From positions 113,180 through 177,179 of the forward strand of contig JAJDCS010000003.1 in the NCBI GenBank assembly GCA_029260715.1: 64,000 bases of DNA, in the 5' to 3' direction. Made by a program: the position numbers and the translations under genes. This DNA comes from Phycisphaeraceae bacterium. GTDB taxonomy: Bacteria > Planctomycetota > Phycisphaerae > Phycisphaerales > Phycisphaeraceae. Numbering within the stretch: position 1 is the stretch's first letter; each line of letters opens with the position of its first letter. Under the pieces are notes generated by a model. It was given only the letters and a program-made list of their open reading frames with translations, made no database searches and had not been told where the DNA came from. Shown here in pieces: positions 51,456-60,278 of this stretch.

Positions 51456-51722
51456 ATGAACAACCCCCTCGAACTCACCCTCTACACCCGCCCCGAATGC
51501 TCACTCTGCGACCGCCTCGAAGAGCTCATCGCCCCACACCTTGAATCGCTCCGCCGCTCACGCCCCGTCACGCTAACCAAGCGCGACATCACCGACGACC
51601 CACAAACCGAACAGCTCTACAAAACGCGCATCCCCGTGCTCACCTGCAGCCAACGAATCCTCCTCGAAGGCCGACCCACACCCGAACAAGCCGCCCAAGC
51701 CATCGCGTCCCTGGCTCAATAA
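51456..51722 (+). CDS. Glutaredoxin family protein
   Basis: The 88-residue product is a small thioredoxin-fold protein with the redox motif C-S-L-C in LYTRPECSLCDRLEELI, a cis-proline segment RIPVLTCSQRILLEG, and an AAQAIASLAQ end. It resembles the DUF836/glutaredoxin-like group (GlrX-type with C-x-x-C and ~80 residues). Its partner is unknown. It starts at ATG 51456. Confidence 0.82.
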   Translation: MNNPLELTLYTRPECSLCDRLEELIAPHLESLRRSRPVTLTKRDITDDPQTEQLYKTRIPVLTCSQRILLEGRPTPEQAAQAIASLAQ

Positions 51723-51740
51723 ACGGTAACTAACGCAAAC

Positions 51741-51867
51741 CTAAAGTGTTTTCGATTTGGTGTATGGCTCCACGACGAGCCGCGACCGTCAGGGAGCGGT
51801 CCCGTATGGAGCAGGGGATCGATCACACAGCAATCAAGCCGTACACCAAAAAGAAAAACGCTCTAAA
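51741..51867. mobile_element. Short element with long imperfect inverted ends (...GCTCTAAA)
   Basis: Arm CTAAAGTGTTTTCGATTTGG, TGTATGGC (51741-51768) is the imperfect inverse of 51838-51867 (GCCGTACACCAAAAAGAAAA, ACGCTCTAAA). The core ACGACGAGCCGCGACCGTCA plus GGGAGCGGTC matches an orphan core at 24919-24952 and resembles the 4874-4977 element. No protein is encoded. Confidence 0.5.
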
Positions 51868-51955
51868 AAAACGCCAGATCACCGACCGTGTATGATCTTC
51901 ATAGACATATACCCCAGTTCTCACAGCCGAACTCATACACAGAAGGAACTCACTC

Positions 51956-52861
51956 ATGGACCCCCGCCTCCAAGCCAAGCTAGCTTTCGCCATCATCGTC
52001 CTCGTCGCAGTAGGCCTGCTAGCCACCAGCACCTTTAAAACCATCCCCGCCGGGCACGTCGGCGTCGCCACACTGTTCGGCCAAGCACAGCCCGCGCCTT
52101 ACAACGAGGGCATGCACTTCCCCGTCAACCCCCTCTACAAGTGGTCCCTCTTCGACGCACGCCAGAAAACCCACCAAGAGCAAGCCGAAGTCCCAAGCCA
52201 AGACCAACTCACCACCACCCTCGACGTGTCCGTGCAGTACCGCATCGATGGCCAGATGGCACCCAAAATCCTACGAAACACCGGCACCGTGCGCGACGCT
52301 ATCGCCGTCCACCTCGTCCCGTTGCTCCGCAGCGCCCTGCGAGAACAGGGCAAGAGCATCAAACGAGCCGAAGACTTCTTCCTAGAAGAGACCCAGCAAA
52401 AGATCCAGGTCTCGCTAAACGACACCCTCAAGGAAGAGCTACAGCCCAAGGGCATCGAGGTCCAAGCCGTCCTGCTGCGCGACATCCGCCTGCCCATGTT
52501 CATCACCAAAGCCATCGAGCGTAAGAAAGAACGCGAGCAGGAGGTCGAACGCCAGAAAGCCGAACTCGAACGGTTCAAGACCGAACAGGAACAGAAAGTC
52601 GCCCAAGCCGAAGCCGAGTTGCAAGCCGCACAGTCAGAAGCCTCCCAACGCGTGATGCTCGCCGATGCGCAGGCCTACGAAATACAAAAAATCAACGAAG
52701 CCGTCGCCTCCAACCCCGCGTACATACAGCTACAAGCCCTCGAAGCCCTCAAAGCCATCTCCAAAGACCCCTCGTCAAAAATCTACTTCATAAGCAGCGA
52801 CAGCCCCATGCCCCTGCCCCTGATGCACATGGGCGAGGCGGGGTCGCCGCTCAAGCGTTAA
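51956..52861 (+). CDS. Prohibitin/HflK-C-type SPFH domain protein
   Basis: The 301-residue product has one N-terminal membrane helix (LAFAIIVLVAVGLLATSTF), then an SPFH domain: TIPAGHVGVATLFGQAQPAP, EGMHFPVNPLYKWSLFDARQ, DVSVQYRIDG and VQAVLLRDIRLP, followed by a long charged coiled coil (AIERKKEREQEVERQKAELE...KVAQAEAELQAAQSEASQRV). This is the prohibitin-like arrangement, forming ring scaffolds that regulate membrane proteases or cell-membrane organisation. No protease gene is adjacent. Confidence 0.85.
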   Translation: MDPRLQAKLAFAIIVLVAVGLLATSTFKTIPAGHVGVATLFGQAQPAPYNEGMHFPVNPLYKWSLFDARQKTHQEQAEVPSQDQLTTTLDVSVQYRIDGQMAPKILRNTGTVRDAIAVHLVPLLRSALREQGKSIKRAEDFFLEETQQKIQVSLNDTLKEELQPKGIEVQAVLLRDIRLPMFITKAIERKKEREQEVERQKAELERFKTEQEQKVAQAEAELQAAQSEASQRVMLADAQAYEIQKINEAVASNPAYIQLQALEALKAISKDPSSKIYFISSDSPMPLPLMHMGEAGSPLKR

Positions 52862-52915
52862 ACTTTTATTCGTGTCACGACCACGCCGGGTGCCACCCCA
52901 AAATTTATGCACCAC

Positions 52916-54175
52916 TTAATCCGCCTTATCTCGCGCCGCACTTTGCCCCGCAATTAACCCCGTTGCCCAAGCCCACTGGAAGTTGAAGCCGCCGATGCGG
53001 GCGTCGCAGTCGAGGATTTCGCCGATGAGGTATAGGCCTGGCGTTTTGCGCGAGGCCATGGTGCGCACGTTTATTTCTTCTAAGGGCACGCCCCCGGCGG
53101 TGACTTCGGCGTAGTTCCAGCCGCGGAAGCGGGTCACGGGTAATCGTAGTTCGGTGAGTGATCGTGTTAGTGCGCGGCGGTGGTCGCGGGGCAGGTGGTT
53201 GAGGGTGGTGGCGGCTAAGTCGGTTGGGCCTTGCTGGGCGTGGGCGCAGACGGCTTGGACGACGCGGGCGGGTAGGCGTTGGGCGAGTGTTGCGGCGACG
53301 GTCTTTTGTTTGGCTGCGTTGTCCGTGGGCGACAGCCAACGGTCGGCGCTTTCAAACGATTGATCGGGTAGGAATGAAAGCTCTAGGCTTGTGTCTTGTC
53401 CGTGGGCGTTTGCGATGACCCAGAACCGGCTGGCGTCCATGGCGACGGGGCCGCTTACGCCGAAGTGGGTCCATAGGAGGCTGCCGGTGCGGCGGTCGGT
53501 GACTTTGCCTTGGACGCGCGTGGTTAGGGCTGCTTCGTGAGAAATGCCGGACAGCGAGCCGTGAAAAAAAGCGTCGGCTAACACGAGCGGGACGAGCGAG
53601 GGGTGGGTGGGTGTGACGGTGTGTCCGAGTCGTTTGACGATGGCCCAGCCTTGCCCGTCTGAGCCGGTTTTGGGTAGCGAGCGTCCGCCGGTGGCCATGA
53701 CGACGCGCTTGGCGGTGATTCGGCCTGACTGGTGGGTTATGTCGAAGCCGTCGGGCGTTGGCTTGATGTCTCGCACGCGGTGCTCGGTGAGCAGTGTGAC
53801 GCCTAGCTGGTCACAGCGTTTGAGTAAAGCGTCGAGCACGGTGCGGGCGGAGTCTGTGGTGGGGAAGAGCTTGCCGGTGGGCTCGGTTTTGAGGGTGACG
53901 CCTAGGGACTCGAACCATTGGGCGGCGGCGTGTTCATCGAAGCGTTTGAGGACGCGTTCGATGAGGCGTTTGGGTGCGTGGAAGTCTTGGGGGGTGACGC
54001 GTGTGTGTGTGACGTTGCAGCGTCCGCCTCCGGAGACGAGGATTTTCGCGCCGACGGTGCGTGCGCCGTCCAATAAGATAATTTTCAAGTCGGGGTTGGC
54101 TTGTGCGGCGAATATGCCCGCGGCTAACCCGGCTGCGCCGGCGCCGATGATTGCGATATCGACTTGGGTTGGCAT
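52916..54175 (-). CDS. HI0933/BaiN-like flavoprotein (NAD(P)/FAD-dependent oxidoreductase)
   Basis: The 419-residue product starts at ATG 54175 (MPTQVDIAIIGAGAAGLAAG). FAD-binding motifs are the N-terminal GxGxxG dinucleotide fold, GGGRCNVTH and VVMATGGRSLPKTGSDGQGW. The C-terminal GLYLIGEILDCDARIGGFNF with QWAWATG is typical of the HI0933/BaiN-like family, which takes its name from a flavin-dependent bile acid dehydrogenase homologue; substrates vary or are unknown. Two in-frame upstream ATGs are less family-like. Confidence 0.85.
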   Translation of the reverse strand: MPTQVDIAIIGAGAAGLAAGIFAAQANPDLKIILLDGARTVGAKILVSGGGRCNVTHTRVTPQDFHAPKRLIERVLKRFDEHAAAQWFESLGVTLKTEPTGKLFPTTDSARTVLDALLKRCDQLGVTLLTEHRVRDIKPTPDGFDITHQSGRITAKRVVMATGGRSLPKTGSDGQGWAIVKRLGHTVTPTHPSLVPLVLADAFFHGSLSGISHEAALTTRVQGKVTDRRTGSLLWTHFGVSGPVAMDASRFWVIANAHGQDTSLELSFLPDQSFESADRWLSPTDNAAKQKTVAATLAQRLPARVVQAVCAHAQQGPTDLAATTLNHLPRDHRRALTRSLTELRLPVTRFRGWNYAEVTAGGVPLEEINVRTMASRKTPGLYLIGEILDCDARIGGFNFQWAWATGLIAGQSAARDKAD

Positions 54176-54359
54176 TTGACACAGCATATCCGCCTGGGCG
54201 GTGGGCTTGGGGGTTGGCGGCTTGGCGGGCGTTGGGTGTGCCCTTACCACCGGCCTAACTGTTGCCGCCGGGCCAACCTGCCGATATGTTCACCAGTAGA
54301 GAAGGGAGCAGGAGATGGCCGCCCAGACACGCAGTACAACGGCCCATCTGGAGAAATCC

Positions 54360-55367
54360 ATGCCCATCCGCCTGCAGTGCGAAGACTGTGGGGCCAAGAT
54401 CAAAGTCCCCGAGGGCGCCGAAGGCCGGAAGATTAAGTGCCCCAAATGCGGCGCTATCCTGCGCGCGCCCGGCCCGGAAGACGCCGATAACTTCGACGAG
54501 ACCGTCCAAACGGGCGAAGAGACGTCACTGAACTCTCTGGCTGCGGCGGCGGGTTCCGAGCCCGTCGATGACGCGCCTACGCCCGATATGACGGACACCC
54601 AGCACGACCCGGACGCATACGAAAACGAAGAATTCCCCGAGCCTTCCCCGCCTGACCTTGATCGGCTCGCTGAGCACCAAGAAGAGGGCTTCGAGCCCGA
54701 AGCGGGGGACGGAGAAGACCCTCTGGCGGCGTTGGCGGCTATGTCCGACGGCGATGAGGAAGCGGCGGTGGAGGAGGCGTTTGATGAGCCTGAACCGGCT
54801 GACGAGGATCACCCGCTCAACGAGCTTTTTGATCAGCCGACCGACGAGGTGGATTTTACGGAGCCTGACGAACGGGTGTCTGAACCCGCGGCCGCCTCGC
54901 CCAAGGTGGGTATCCCGCTAGCGAAACCTAAGCCCAAGCCGCAGCCGACGCCTCAGCCCGACGCGAAACCGATCACCGCATCCGGTGGTAGGCGTCGCGT
55001 TCAGCCTGTGCCCAAGCCTCAACCCGTCCAGTCTGAGCCGAAAGCCATTCCGCTGTCTTCGCAGCCGGCGTCGCCGCGTGCGCAGGGGGTTCCGATCCCC
55101 TTGAGCACAGCCACGGTGTCTGAGCAGGTGTCGGCGGTGGGCGGTCAATCGCCGTTGTTATTGTTGATCGCTGGTTGGCTGCTGCGTGTGATGGCATTTC
55201 TGGCGGTGGGCGGGTCGGCGAAGCTGATGCTGGTTGCTTGGGACCTTAAGTGGTCGCTTGGGGTTTGCCTGCTCGTGCTGCTGGCGGGTTTGCTGGCTTC
55301 GGCGATTACCTGGGGGCTGGCGGAAATCGCCCTGGCTTTGCGTCACCTTCTGATCCGGCGGCGTTAA
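54360..55367 (+). CDS. Zinc-ribbon membrane protein, planctomycete type
   Basis: The ~335-residue product begins MPIRLQCEDCGAKIKVPEGA with KCPKCGA, an MJ0042-type zinc ribbon with C-x2-C...C-x2-C, followed by ~190 acidic, E/D/P-rich residues, a basic K/P/Q-rich linker and two membrane helices at the C-terminus (LLLLIAGWLLRVMAFLAV and SLGVCLLVLLAGLLASAITW). Such ribbon-linker-TM proteins recur in planctomycetes and are uncharacterised. ATG 54360 puts the ribbon at the N-terminus; an ATG at 54315 with a good ribosome-binding site is an alternative. Confidence 0.7.
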   Translation: MPIRLQCEDCGAKIKVPEGAEGRKIKCPKCGAILRAPGPEDADNFDETVQTGEETSLNSLAAAAGSEPVDDAPTPDMTDTQHDPDAYENEEFPEPSPPDLDRLAEHQEEGFEPEAGDGEDPLAALAAMSDGDEEAAVEEAFDEPEPADEDHPLNELFDQPTDEVDFTEPDERVSEPAAASPKVGIPLAKPKPKPQPTPQPDAKPITASGGRRRVQPVPKPQPVQSEPKAIPLSSQPASPRAQGVPIPLSTATVSEQVSAVGGQSPLLLLIAGWLLRVMAFLAVGGSAKLMLVAWDLKWSLGVCLLVLLAGLLASAITWGLAEIALALRHLLIRRR

Positions 55368-55670
55368 CGCTTTAATCCACACAACCCGTTGTTTTGGAGC
55401 CTGCCGGCGTGTTCGCCGCGTGGGCGTGCTTGCATAACCGACACGCCCGGCACACCCCTCGCAACACACGGCATCAGCGGGCGAAATTCACTCTGTAACG
55501 ATTAGGCAAGCTGCCGAAAGATACTTTTTTTAAAATTGCTTGGCGTGCTTACCCGGTGAATCGTAATGTTAGATTAACTGGGTAGAAGACGGCCCCGAAG
55601 TGGGCCACGCGCCGGGTCCCGGGGGGATTGGCGTGACGAAGCGGTCGGGAAGCTATTGAAAGGGTTTTTC

Positions 55671-56816
55671 ATGACGAGCAAATGGACGAAAGCAACGGCG
55701 GTTTGTGGGCTTTTGGCGGCGATGGTGTCGCCGGCGATGGCGGACAGTTTTGAGTTGAGTGGTATTGTCCGCGACCTGAAGCGCGGCGATTTGCCTGACG
55801 GGCACCCTGACTTCCAGACGGCCGGCTCGATGGGCCGGTTCGGGCATGTGAAGGGTTTGGTGTCCATGGAGCTGGGCGAAGACGGCAAGCCCGTGTACAA
55901 CTCGGATCGTCCTAGTAAGGACACGATCCAGTCGGCGGAGAGCCTGGCGGCGTGGTACAACGACGTGCCGAACGTCAACGCCAGCCAGGGCCTGGAGATT
56001 ACACTCGACAACGGCCAATCCACCGAGGGCGGTGTGTACACGTATTCGAGCAACTCCTTCTTCCCGATCAACGGGCAGATACTGGGCAACCAAGGGCTGC
56101 CTTACAACTTCCACTTCACGTTTGAGCTGCACACGACGTTTACCTACACACCCGGCCAGACGTTTAAGTTTACCGGTGACGACGACGTGTGGGTGTACGT
56201 TAATGGGATCAAGGTGATCGACCTTGGCGGGGTGCACTCGGCGGTGAACGGTGAGGTTCTGCTGTTCGACGGCAAGGTGTTTGTCGAGAAGGACGACTTC
56301 CCGCTGAGCTCGCTGGTGCAGCAGGTCTCGAGCAGCATGCGTAGCCAGTTGCAAGACAAGTGGGAGAACCTGGGCTTGCCGGGTAACTGCCCGGTGGATT
56401 CCGGCGACCGGTACGTTGACCTGAACCTCAACGACGGCGGCCCCGACGCCCGCGTGGACTTCAACGGCGACTCCGTGACGGTGCACTCGGCGCAGGACCT
56501 CTCGAACATCACGCTGGTCTTCGCCGACGGCACGAACCAGACGATCACCGGCTTCAACAACGGTGTTACCAGCGGCACGTTCGAGGGCACGCAATACAAC
56601 GGCGGCAAGTCGGTGAAGGGCGTGTACGTCAAGAGCACGGACAACGCCACGGGCGGCAACGGCAAGTACTTCGACGTGGGCGGTTCGGGCTACGACGACA
56701 AGACGCTGGACTTCTTCTTCGCCGAGCGTCACACGACACAGTCGAACTTCCGGATCGACACAAACATGAAGCTGCACCCGGTGGTGACGCACACGATCAG
56801 CCCGCTGTACGATTGA
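55671..56816 (+). CDS. Fibro-slime (PA14-like) domain protein
   Basis: The 381-residue product has a signal peptide (MTSKWTKATAVCGLLAAMVS). It contains a fibro-slime-type domain: SFELSGIVRDLKRG, GHPDFQ, YNDVPNVNASQGLEITLDNG, and the PA14-like pattern FTFELHTTFTYTPGQTFKFT, GDDDVWVYVNGIKVIDLGGV, HSAVNGE, ending in DFFFAERHTTQSNFRIDTNM. In fibrobacter-like slime proteins this domain is linked to adhesion and carbohydrate binding; no catalytic residues are known. ATG 55671 follows GAAAGGG. A terminator at 56854-56896 shows it ends the transcript. Confidence 0.85.
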   Translation: MTSKWTKATAVCGLLAAMVSPAMADSFELSGIVRDLKRGDLPDGHPDFQTAGSMGRFGHVKGLVSMELGEDGKPVYNSDRPSKDTIQSAESLAAWYNDVPNVNASQGLEITLDNGQSTEGGVYTYSSNSFFPINGQILGNQGLPYNFHFTFELHTTFTYTPGQTFKFTGDDDVWVYVNGIKVIDLGGVHSAVNGEVLLFDGKVFVEKDDFPLSSLVQQVSSSMRSQLQDKWENLGLPGNCPVDSGDRYVDLNLNDGGPDARVDFNGDSVTVHSAQDLSNITLVFADGTNQTITGFNNGVTSGTFEGTQYNGGKSVKGVYVKSTDNATGGNGKYFDVGGSGYDDKTLDFFFAERHTTQSNFRIDTNMKLHPVVTHTISPLYD

Positions 56817-56853
56817 TCGTCTGATCCGCCCAGCTTCCGACGCTTCGACTCAA

Positions 56854-56896
56854 CGGAGCCGCGTGCCTCTTTCCGGGGACGCGGCTCCGTTTTTTT
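56854..56896 (+). terminator. Rho-independent terminator of the fibro-slime gene
   Basis: GGAGCCGCGT, a 14-base loop, ACGCGGCTCC, then GTTTTTTT; a 10-bp perfect stem. It also separates the gene from the convergent MFS-PlsC gene, which ends 9 bp away. Confidence 0.85.
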
Positions 56897-56905
56897 GTAT
56901 TCGTG

Positions 56906-58831
56906 CTATTGGACCGACTTGGCTAGTTCGAGCATGCGGCGTCTGAGTTCGTCGGCGACCTGTTCGTGGGGGGTGGACTTGTCGGGCGTGAACGGTCGGC
57001 CGAAGAGGACGGTGGTTTTGCTGGGCTTGAGGAAGTGCCAGAGCATGCTTTTTGTTTGGGGCGTGCCGTGGACCCAGACGGGCACGATGGGCGCCCCGCT
57101 TCGTCGGGCGAGCAAGCCGATGCCGGGCTGGAAGGGCTTGAGCTCGCGTGTGTCTCGCTGTGCGCCGCCCTCGGGGAAGATGCCCACGACTTGGCCGTCT
57201 TTCAGGATGCGGAGCATGGCGCGGATCTGCGCGGTGTCTCCGCCGTTCTGCTCGATGGCGATCGGCTCGATGACGCGCCACAAGGGTTCGAGAGCGGCGA
57301 AGCGGTAGCTGCTGAGCATCACCCATCGGACAACGCGCGGCACAGCCGATTGAATCACCGACGGGTCGAGCCCGGTCGTGTGGTTGGCGGCGAGGATGAC
57401 GGGGCCTGTGGTGGGCACATTTTCCCGGCCGACCCATTGGAGGCGGTGCCAGACCAGTGTGTACGCGCGGCAGAGCCGCCAGGCGACGTTTTGGCCCCGA
57501 CGCGGGAACGGGCCTGAGGTGATCTGCACGCAAAGCCCCCAGACCGCGACGGCGGCCAGCACCCCGGCGGTGGCGATCAACGAGGGGATCATGTACCCGT
57601 CTGCGTTGGGCAGTTGCCAGATGATGAGGTTGACGATGACGGCGGTGAGCGTGTTGAACAGGTCGCGCACGCCGAACACGCGCCCGCGGATGTAGTCGGG
57701 GGCGAGGGACTGGGTGAGCGTGGCGACGCAGATCATGGCGGTGTTGCCCCAGAAGCCGGTGGCTAGGACCAAGACAAGCCCCAGGGTGTACGAGCGGTTG
57801 ACGGCGAGGGTGAGCATGAACAGGCCCGTGAGGAACAGGCCGATCATGAGGAACCATGACGACTCGCGTCGGCTGTTCATCCAGGCGACCCACAGGCTTG
57901 ACGCGAGCATGCCGGCGCCCATGGCGGCCATCATGGCGCCGGTGTGTGAGATAACTTCGTTGCTTGCGATGCCGTAGCGTGTTTTGCACAGCGCGGCGAT
58001 GGCGGCCATGAGCACGGTGGCCGCTGCCCAGAAGAGCATGCTTAATGCGATCAGGTCGAAGATGGGCTTGTGTGTGTGTACGTATCGGACGGCGTCGGCG
58101 AGGCGCTGGAGTTGGCTGGGCGGCGTTTGGTCGAGGTATTTGCCTGCGTGTGGGCGGACGTGCATGAACGCGAAGAACAAGCCGCTGATGCCGTAGGTGA
58201 GCACCGCCACGATGAGCCCGGCGCGCAGCGAGACTTTTTCGATCAGCGGCCCGCCGATCATGAAGCCGATGAGCGAGGCGATGACGGCGATGCCCAGGAC
58301 GATGGCGTTGGCTGGTTGGAGCTGTCGGAGGGTGACGACCTGGGGGATGGTGGCTGCTTTGGCGGGGCTGAAGATGGCGGCGAGGACACCGACGGCGGCG
58401 ATGATGGCGTAGACCTTCCAGTGGTGGTCGCCGGGGATGACGACGGCGGCGCCGGCGGGGACGATGGCGAAGGCGAGCAGGAGTATGACGGCGCGTGCTT
58501 CGTCGCAGAAGAGCATGATCCACTTGCGTGGGAGTGTATCGGCGAGCCACCCGGCTGCGGGGCCTAGCAGGACGTAGGGCAGGAAGAAGAAGAATGAGAC
58601 GCCCGCTTGGATGCTCGCCGCGTCGGAGCCGGCGAGTGGTACGCCTAGCATGGCCCAGGCGGCGAGTTGGATCAGCCGATCGCCGAACCCGCTGGCGGCG
58701 ACGCTGGTCCACATGAGCATGAAGCTGATGTTCCGCCACAGGGGCGGCGCGACGCGGGTCAGCGCGGGCACGGCTGTGGTTGCCGCTGGTGTGGCGGCCG
58801 TGGTGGGTTGCGGGCCGGTGGCGTGGGTCAT
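56906..58831 (-). CDS. MFS transporter-PlsC acyltransferase fusion
   Basis: The 641-residue product has an N-terminal MFS transporter domain of 12 predicted helices (~35-440; e.g. LPYVLLGPAAGWLADTLPRK, the loop motif PLGPAAGxLAD) fused to a C-terminal PlsC-type lysophosphatidic/lysophospholipid acyltransferase domain with the NHTTGLDPS block I and VVGIFPEGGAQRD block III (~455-640). The same pairing occurs in Aas/LplT systems, where a transporter flips lysophospholipids for re-acylation, so a role in membrane lipid repair is plausible. It converges with the fibro-slime gene. Confidence 0.85.
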   Translation of the reverse strand: MTHATGPQPTTAATPAATTAVPALTRVAPPLWRNISFMLMWTSVAASGFGDRLIQLAAWAMLGVPLAGSDAASIQAGVSFFFFLPYVLLGPAAGWLADTLPRKWIMLFCDEARAVILLLAFAIVPAGAAVVIPGDHHWKVYAIIAAVGVLAAIFSPAKAATIPQVVTLRQLQPANAIVLGIAVIASLIGFMIGGPLIEKVSLRAGLIVAVLTYGISGLFFAFMHVRPHAGKYLDQTPPSQLQRLADAVRYVHTHKPIFDLIALSMLFWAAATVLMAAIAALCKTRYGIASNEVISHTGAMMAAMGAGMLASSLWVAWMNSRRESSWFLMIGLFLTGLFMLTLAVNRSYTLGLVLVLATGFWGNTAMICVATLTQSLAPDYIRGRVFGVRDLFNTLTAVIVNLIIWQLPNADGYMIPSLIATAGVLAAVAVWGLCVQITSGPFPRRGQNVAWRLCRAYTLVWHRLQWVGRENVPTTGPVILAANHTTGLDPSVIQSAVPRVVRWVMLSSYRFAALEPLWRVIEPIAIEQNGGDTAQIRAMLRILKDGQVVGIFPEGGAQRDTRELKPFQPGIGLLARRSGAPIVPVWVHGTPQTKSMLWHFLKPSKTTVLFGRPFTPDKSTPHEQVADELRRRMLELAKSVQ

Positions 58832-58898
58832 GGGGGTATTATCGGTTTGGATGGGAGGACTGCATGTCGCAAGGGCCTATAAAGTTAATCGTGTCCGG

Positions 58899-59004
58899 GG
58901 AAGCCACTGGGGCATCCGCCTTAGGCGGACTTAGCCCCGTCCACCCGTCGTTATGCGTATCAGTGCGTCATTCACACTGGCTGGCAAGCAGCCAGTGGCA
59001 CCCC
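58899..59004. repeat. Two palindromic repeats (TGGGGCTAAG-type and type A, both reversed)
   Basis: CACTGGGGCATCCGCCTTAG then GCGGACTTAGCCCCG (58905-58938) is a reversed 25992-type hairpin with TCCGCCTTAGGCGGA (58915-58929) in the loop. CACACTGGCTGGCAAGCAGC, CAGTGGCAC (58973-59004) is a reversed type A unit. Nothing else is in the gap 58832-59031. Confidence 0.7.
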
Positions 59005-59031
59005 ATAATGCCAAGCCATTTTGTGTCCGGG

Positions 59032-59760
59032 TCACTGGGCGACTAGGTGTTCGATGAGCTTGCAGTAGTGCAGGTAGCCTTCGGTGTTGAGGTGTAGGCC
59101 TTCGACGGTGAGGTCGCGGCGAAGGCGGCCTTGGGTGTCGGTGAATGGGTTGTAGAGGTCCACGTAGGTGTAGCCAAATTCGTCGGCGAGCGATTTGATG
59201 CGTTCGTTGATCTTCTGGATGTGGTCGTTCCTGTAGCCGAGCACGTTCATGAGCGTGCTGTTAACGGGCAGGAGGCTGACGACGAAGACGCGGGTGTCGG
59301 GGGTGTCTGTTTGGATGCGTTGGAGGATTTGGCGGTAGTCTTTAACGGTCTGTTCGAGTGGGATGCCGCGGGCGAGGTCGTTGGTGGCGACGTTGAGGAA
59401 GATTTTGTCGGGCTTGCTGTCGGTGACTTCGCTTAAGCGGTTCAATAGCGTGCGTGTGCTGTTGCCGCCGACGCCGCGGTTGCGGATGTTGGAGAATATT
59501 TCGGACCAGGGGCCTTGGCGGGTGATGCTGTCTCCGAGGAAGACGATTTCGCCGGGCGTGTTGGGGAGTTTTTCATAGACCTTGGCCATGGTTGTCTGGA
59601 AGGGGTCGCGGTGAAAATCGACCTCTTTCATGGCTAAGACGTCGAGGGCGTAGGGCAGGCCGCCGCGTTTGTGGACGGCGTAGCCGCCGACGATGAGCAG
59701 CGCGGCGTTGAGCGCTAGGGAGGCGACGAGCAGGCGGTTTCGTTTGCGAGGTCGTGGCAT
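59032..59760 (-). CDS. SGNH/GDSL hydrolase family protein
   Basis: The 242-residue product starts at ATG 59760 (MPRPRKRNRLLVASLALNAA), with an N-terminal membrane anchor (LLVASLALNAALLIVGGY). It has GEIVFLGDSITRQGPWSEIF (block I Ser), NRGVGGNSTRTLLNRL (Gly), FLNVATNDLARGIPLEQTV (Asn) and GLHLNTEGYLHYCKLI (block V His; Asp is in D-L-T-V-E-G-L-H). This is the same domain family as the gene at 22060 but shorter, of the platelet-activating-factor acetylhydrolase-like type. An upstream in-frame extension overlaps a type A repeat and is not used. Confidence 0.85.
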   Translation of the reverse strand: MPRPRKRNRLLVASLALNAALLIVGGYAVHKRGGLPYALDVLAMKEVDFHRDPFQTTMAKVYEKLPNTPGEIVFLGDSITRQGPWSEIFSNIRNRGVGGNSTRTLLNRLSEVTDSKPDKIFLNVATNDLARGIPLEQTVKDYRQILQRIQTDTPDTRVFVVSLLPVNSTLMNVLGYRNDHIQKINERIKSLADEFGYTYVDLYNPFTDTQGRLRRDLTVEGLHLNTEGYLHYCKLIEHLVAQ

Positions 59761-59817
59761 TAGAGCGACTTGCTCCGTTATTTGTCCGTACAAAAAGCGT
59801 ATTGCAAGGTATATCGC

Positions 59818-60076
59818 ACTAGCGGACAAGCCGCCAGTGCGGATCCGCCTGAGGCGGACCAGTGCCACCCAACGCCGTGAACTAAGCGTTCTGTAAGTGT
59901 TTGGCGCATGTGATTTCGATTTTTGTAGCGGGTCGGATTTTCGGTTTGCCTGGTGGCGGATCGGTCTGTTTTTTCCGCGGCCACCATTGACGGGGTTTGT
60001 GGCGGCGGGGGTAGGTGTCTTTGATCGCTTGAGCCGGCTGCCTGGGGCTAAGTCCGCCTAAGGCGGATGCCCCAGT
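59818..60076. repeat. Type A palindrome and 25992-type hairpin with nested palindromes
   Basis: CACTAGCGGACAAGCCGCCA then GTGCGG, with ATCCGCCTGAGGCGGA (59843-59858) inserted, followed by CCAGTGCCACCC. At 60041-60076 lies CCTGGGGCTAAG, TCCGCCTAAGGCGGAT (60053-60068) and GCCCCAGTG. The 722-bp gap 59761-60482 otherwise holds the 23S promoter region; no gene was seen. Confidence 0.7.
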
Positions 60077-60186
60077 GTCTGCCGTAGGTCCAGGACTGCC
60101 CAGACACGAATGACCGAAAACCCATAAGATAAATATCTAACAACCGGGGGAAAACCTGGCCCGTCACGCCCCCGCTTCCCACCGAG

Positions 60187-60278
60187 TTGACATCCCCTGC
60201 CGCGAGATTACAGTATTACGTTCGGCCCTAAGCCGAGCCCTAAGCCGTTTTGGCTGCGGGCGACTCGCTCTTTGACAA
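60187..60278 (+). promoter_or_regulatory. Promoter and boxA-like antitermination signal of the 23S transcript
   Basis: TTGACA (60187-60192), a 16-bp spacer and TACAGT (60209-60214) is a candidate rRNA promoter. GCTCTTTGACAA (60267-60278) resembles boxA elements of rRNA leaders. A hairpin TGCCGGGTT / AACCCGGCA follows at about 60375-60403, before the mature 23S. Confidence 0.45.

Noticed and set aside
55653..56792. 379-codon minus-strand frame opposite the fibro-slime gene
   Set aside because: Antisense shadow of a gene with a signal peptide, recognised domain and terminator; V/H/R-rich composition.
56850..58739. 629-codon frame in the second frame of the MFS-PlsC gene
   Set aside because: Same strand and locus as a clear two-domain protein; its own translation is R/P/H-rich and low in complexity.
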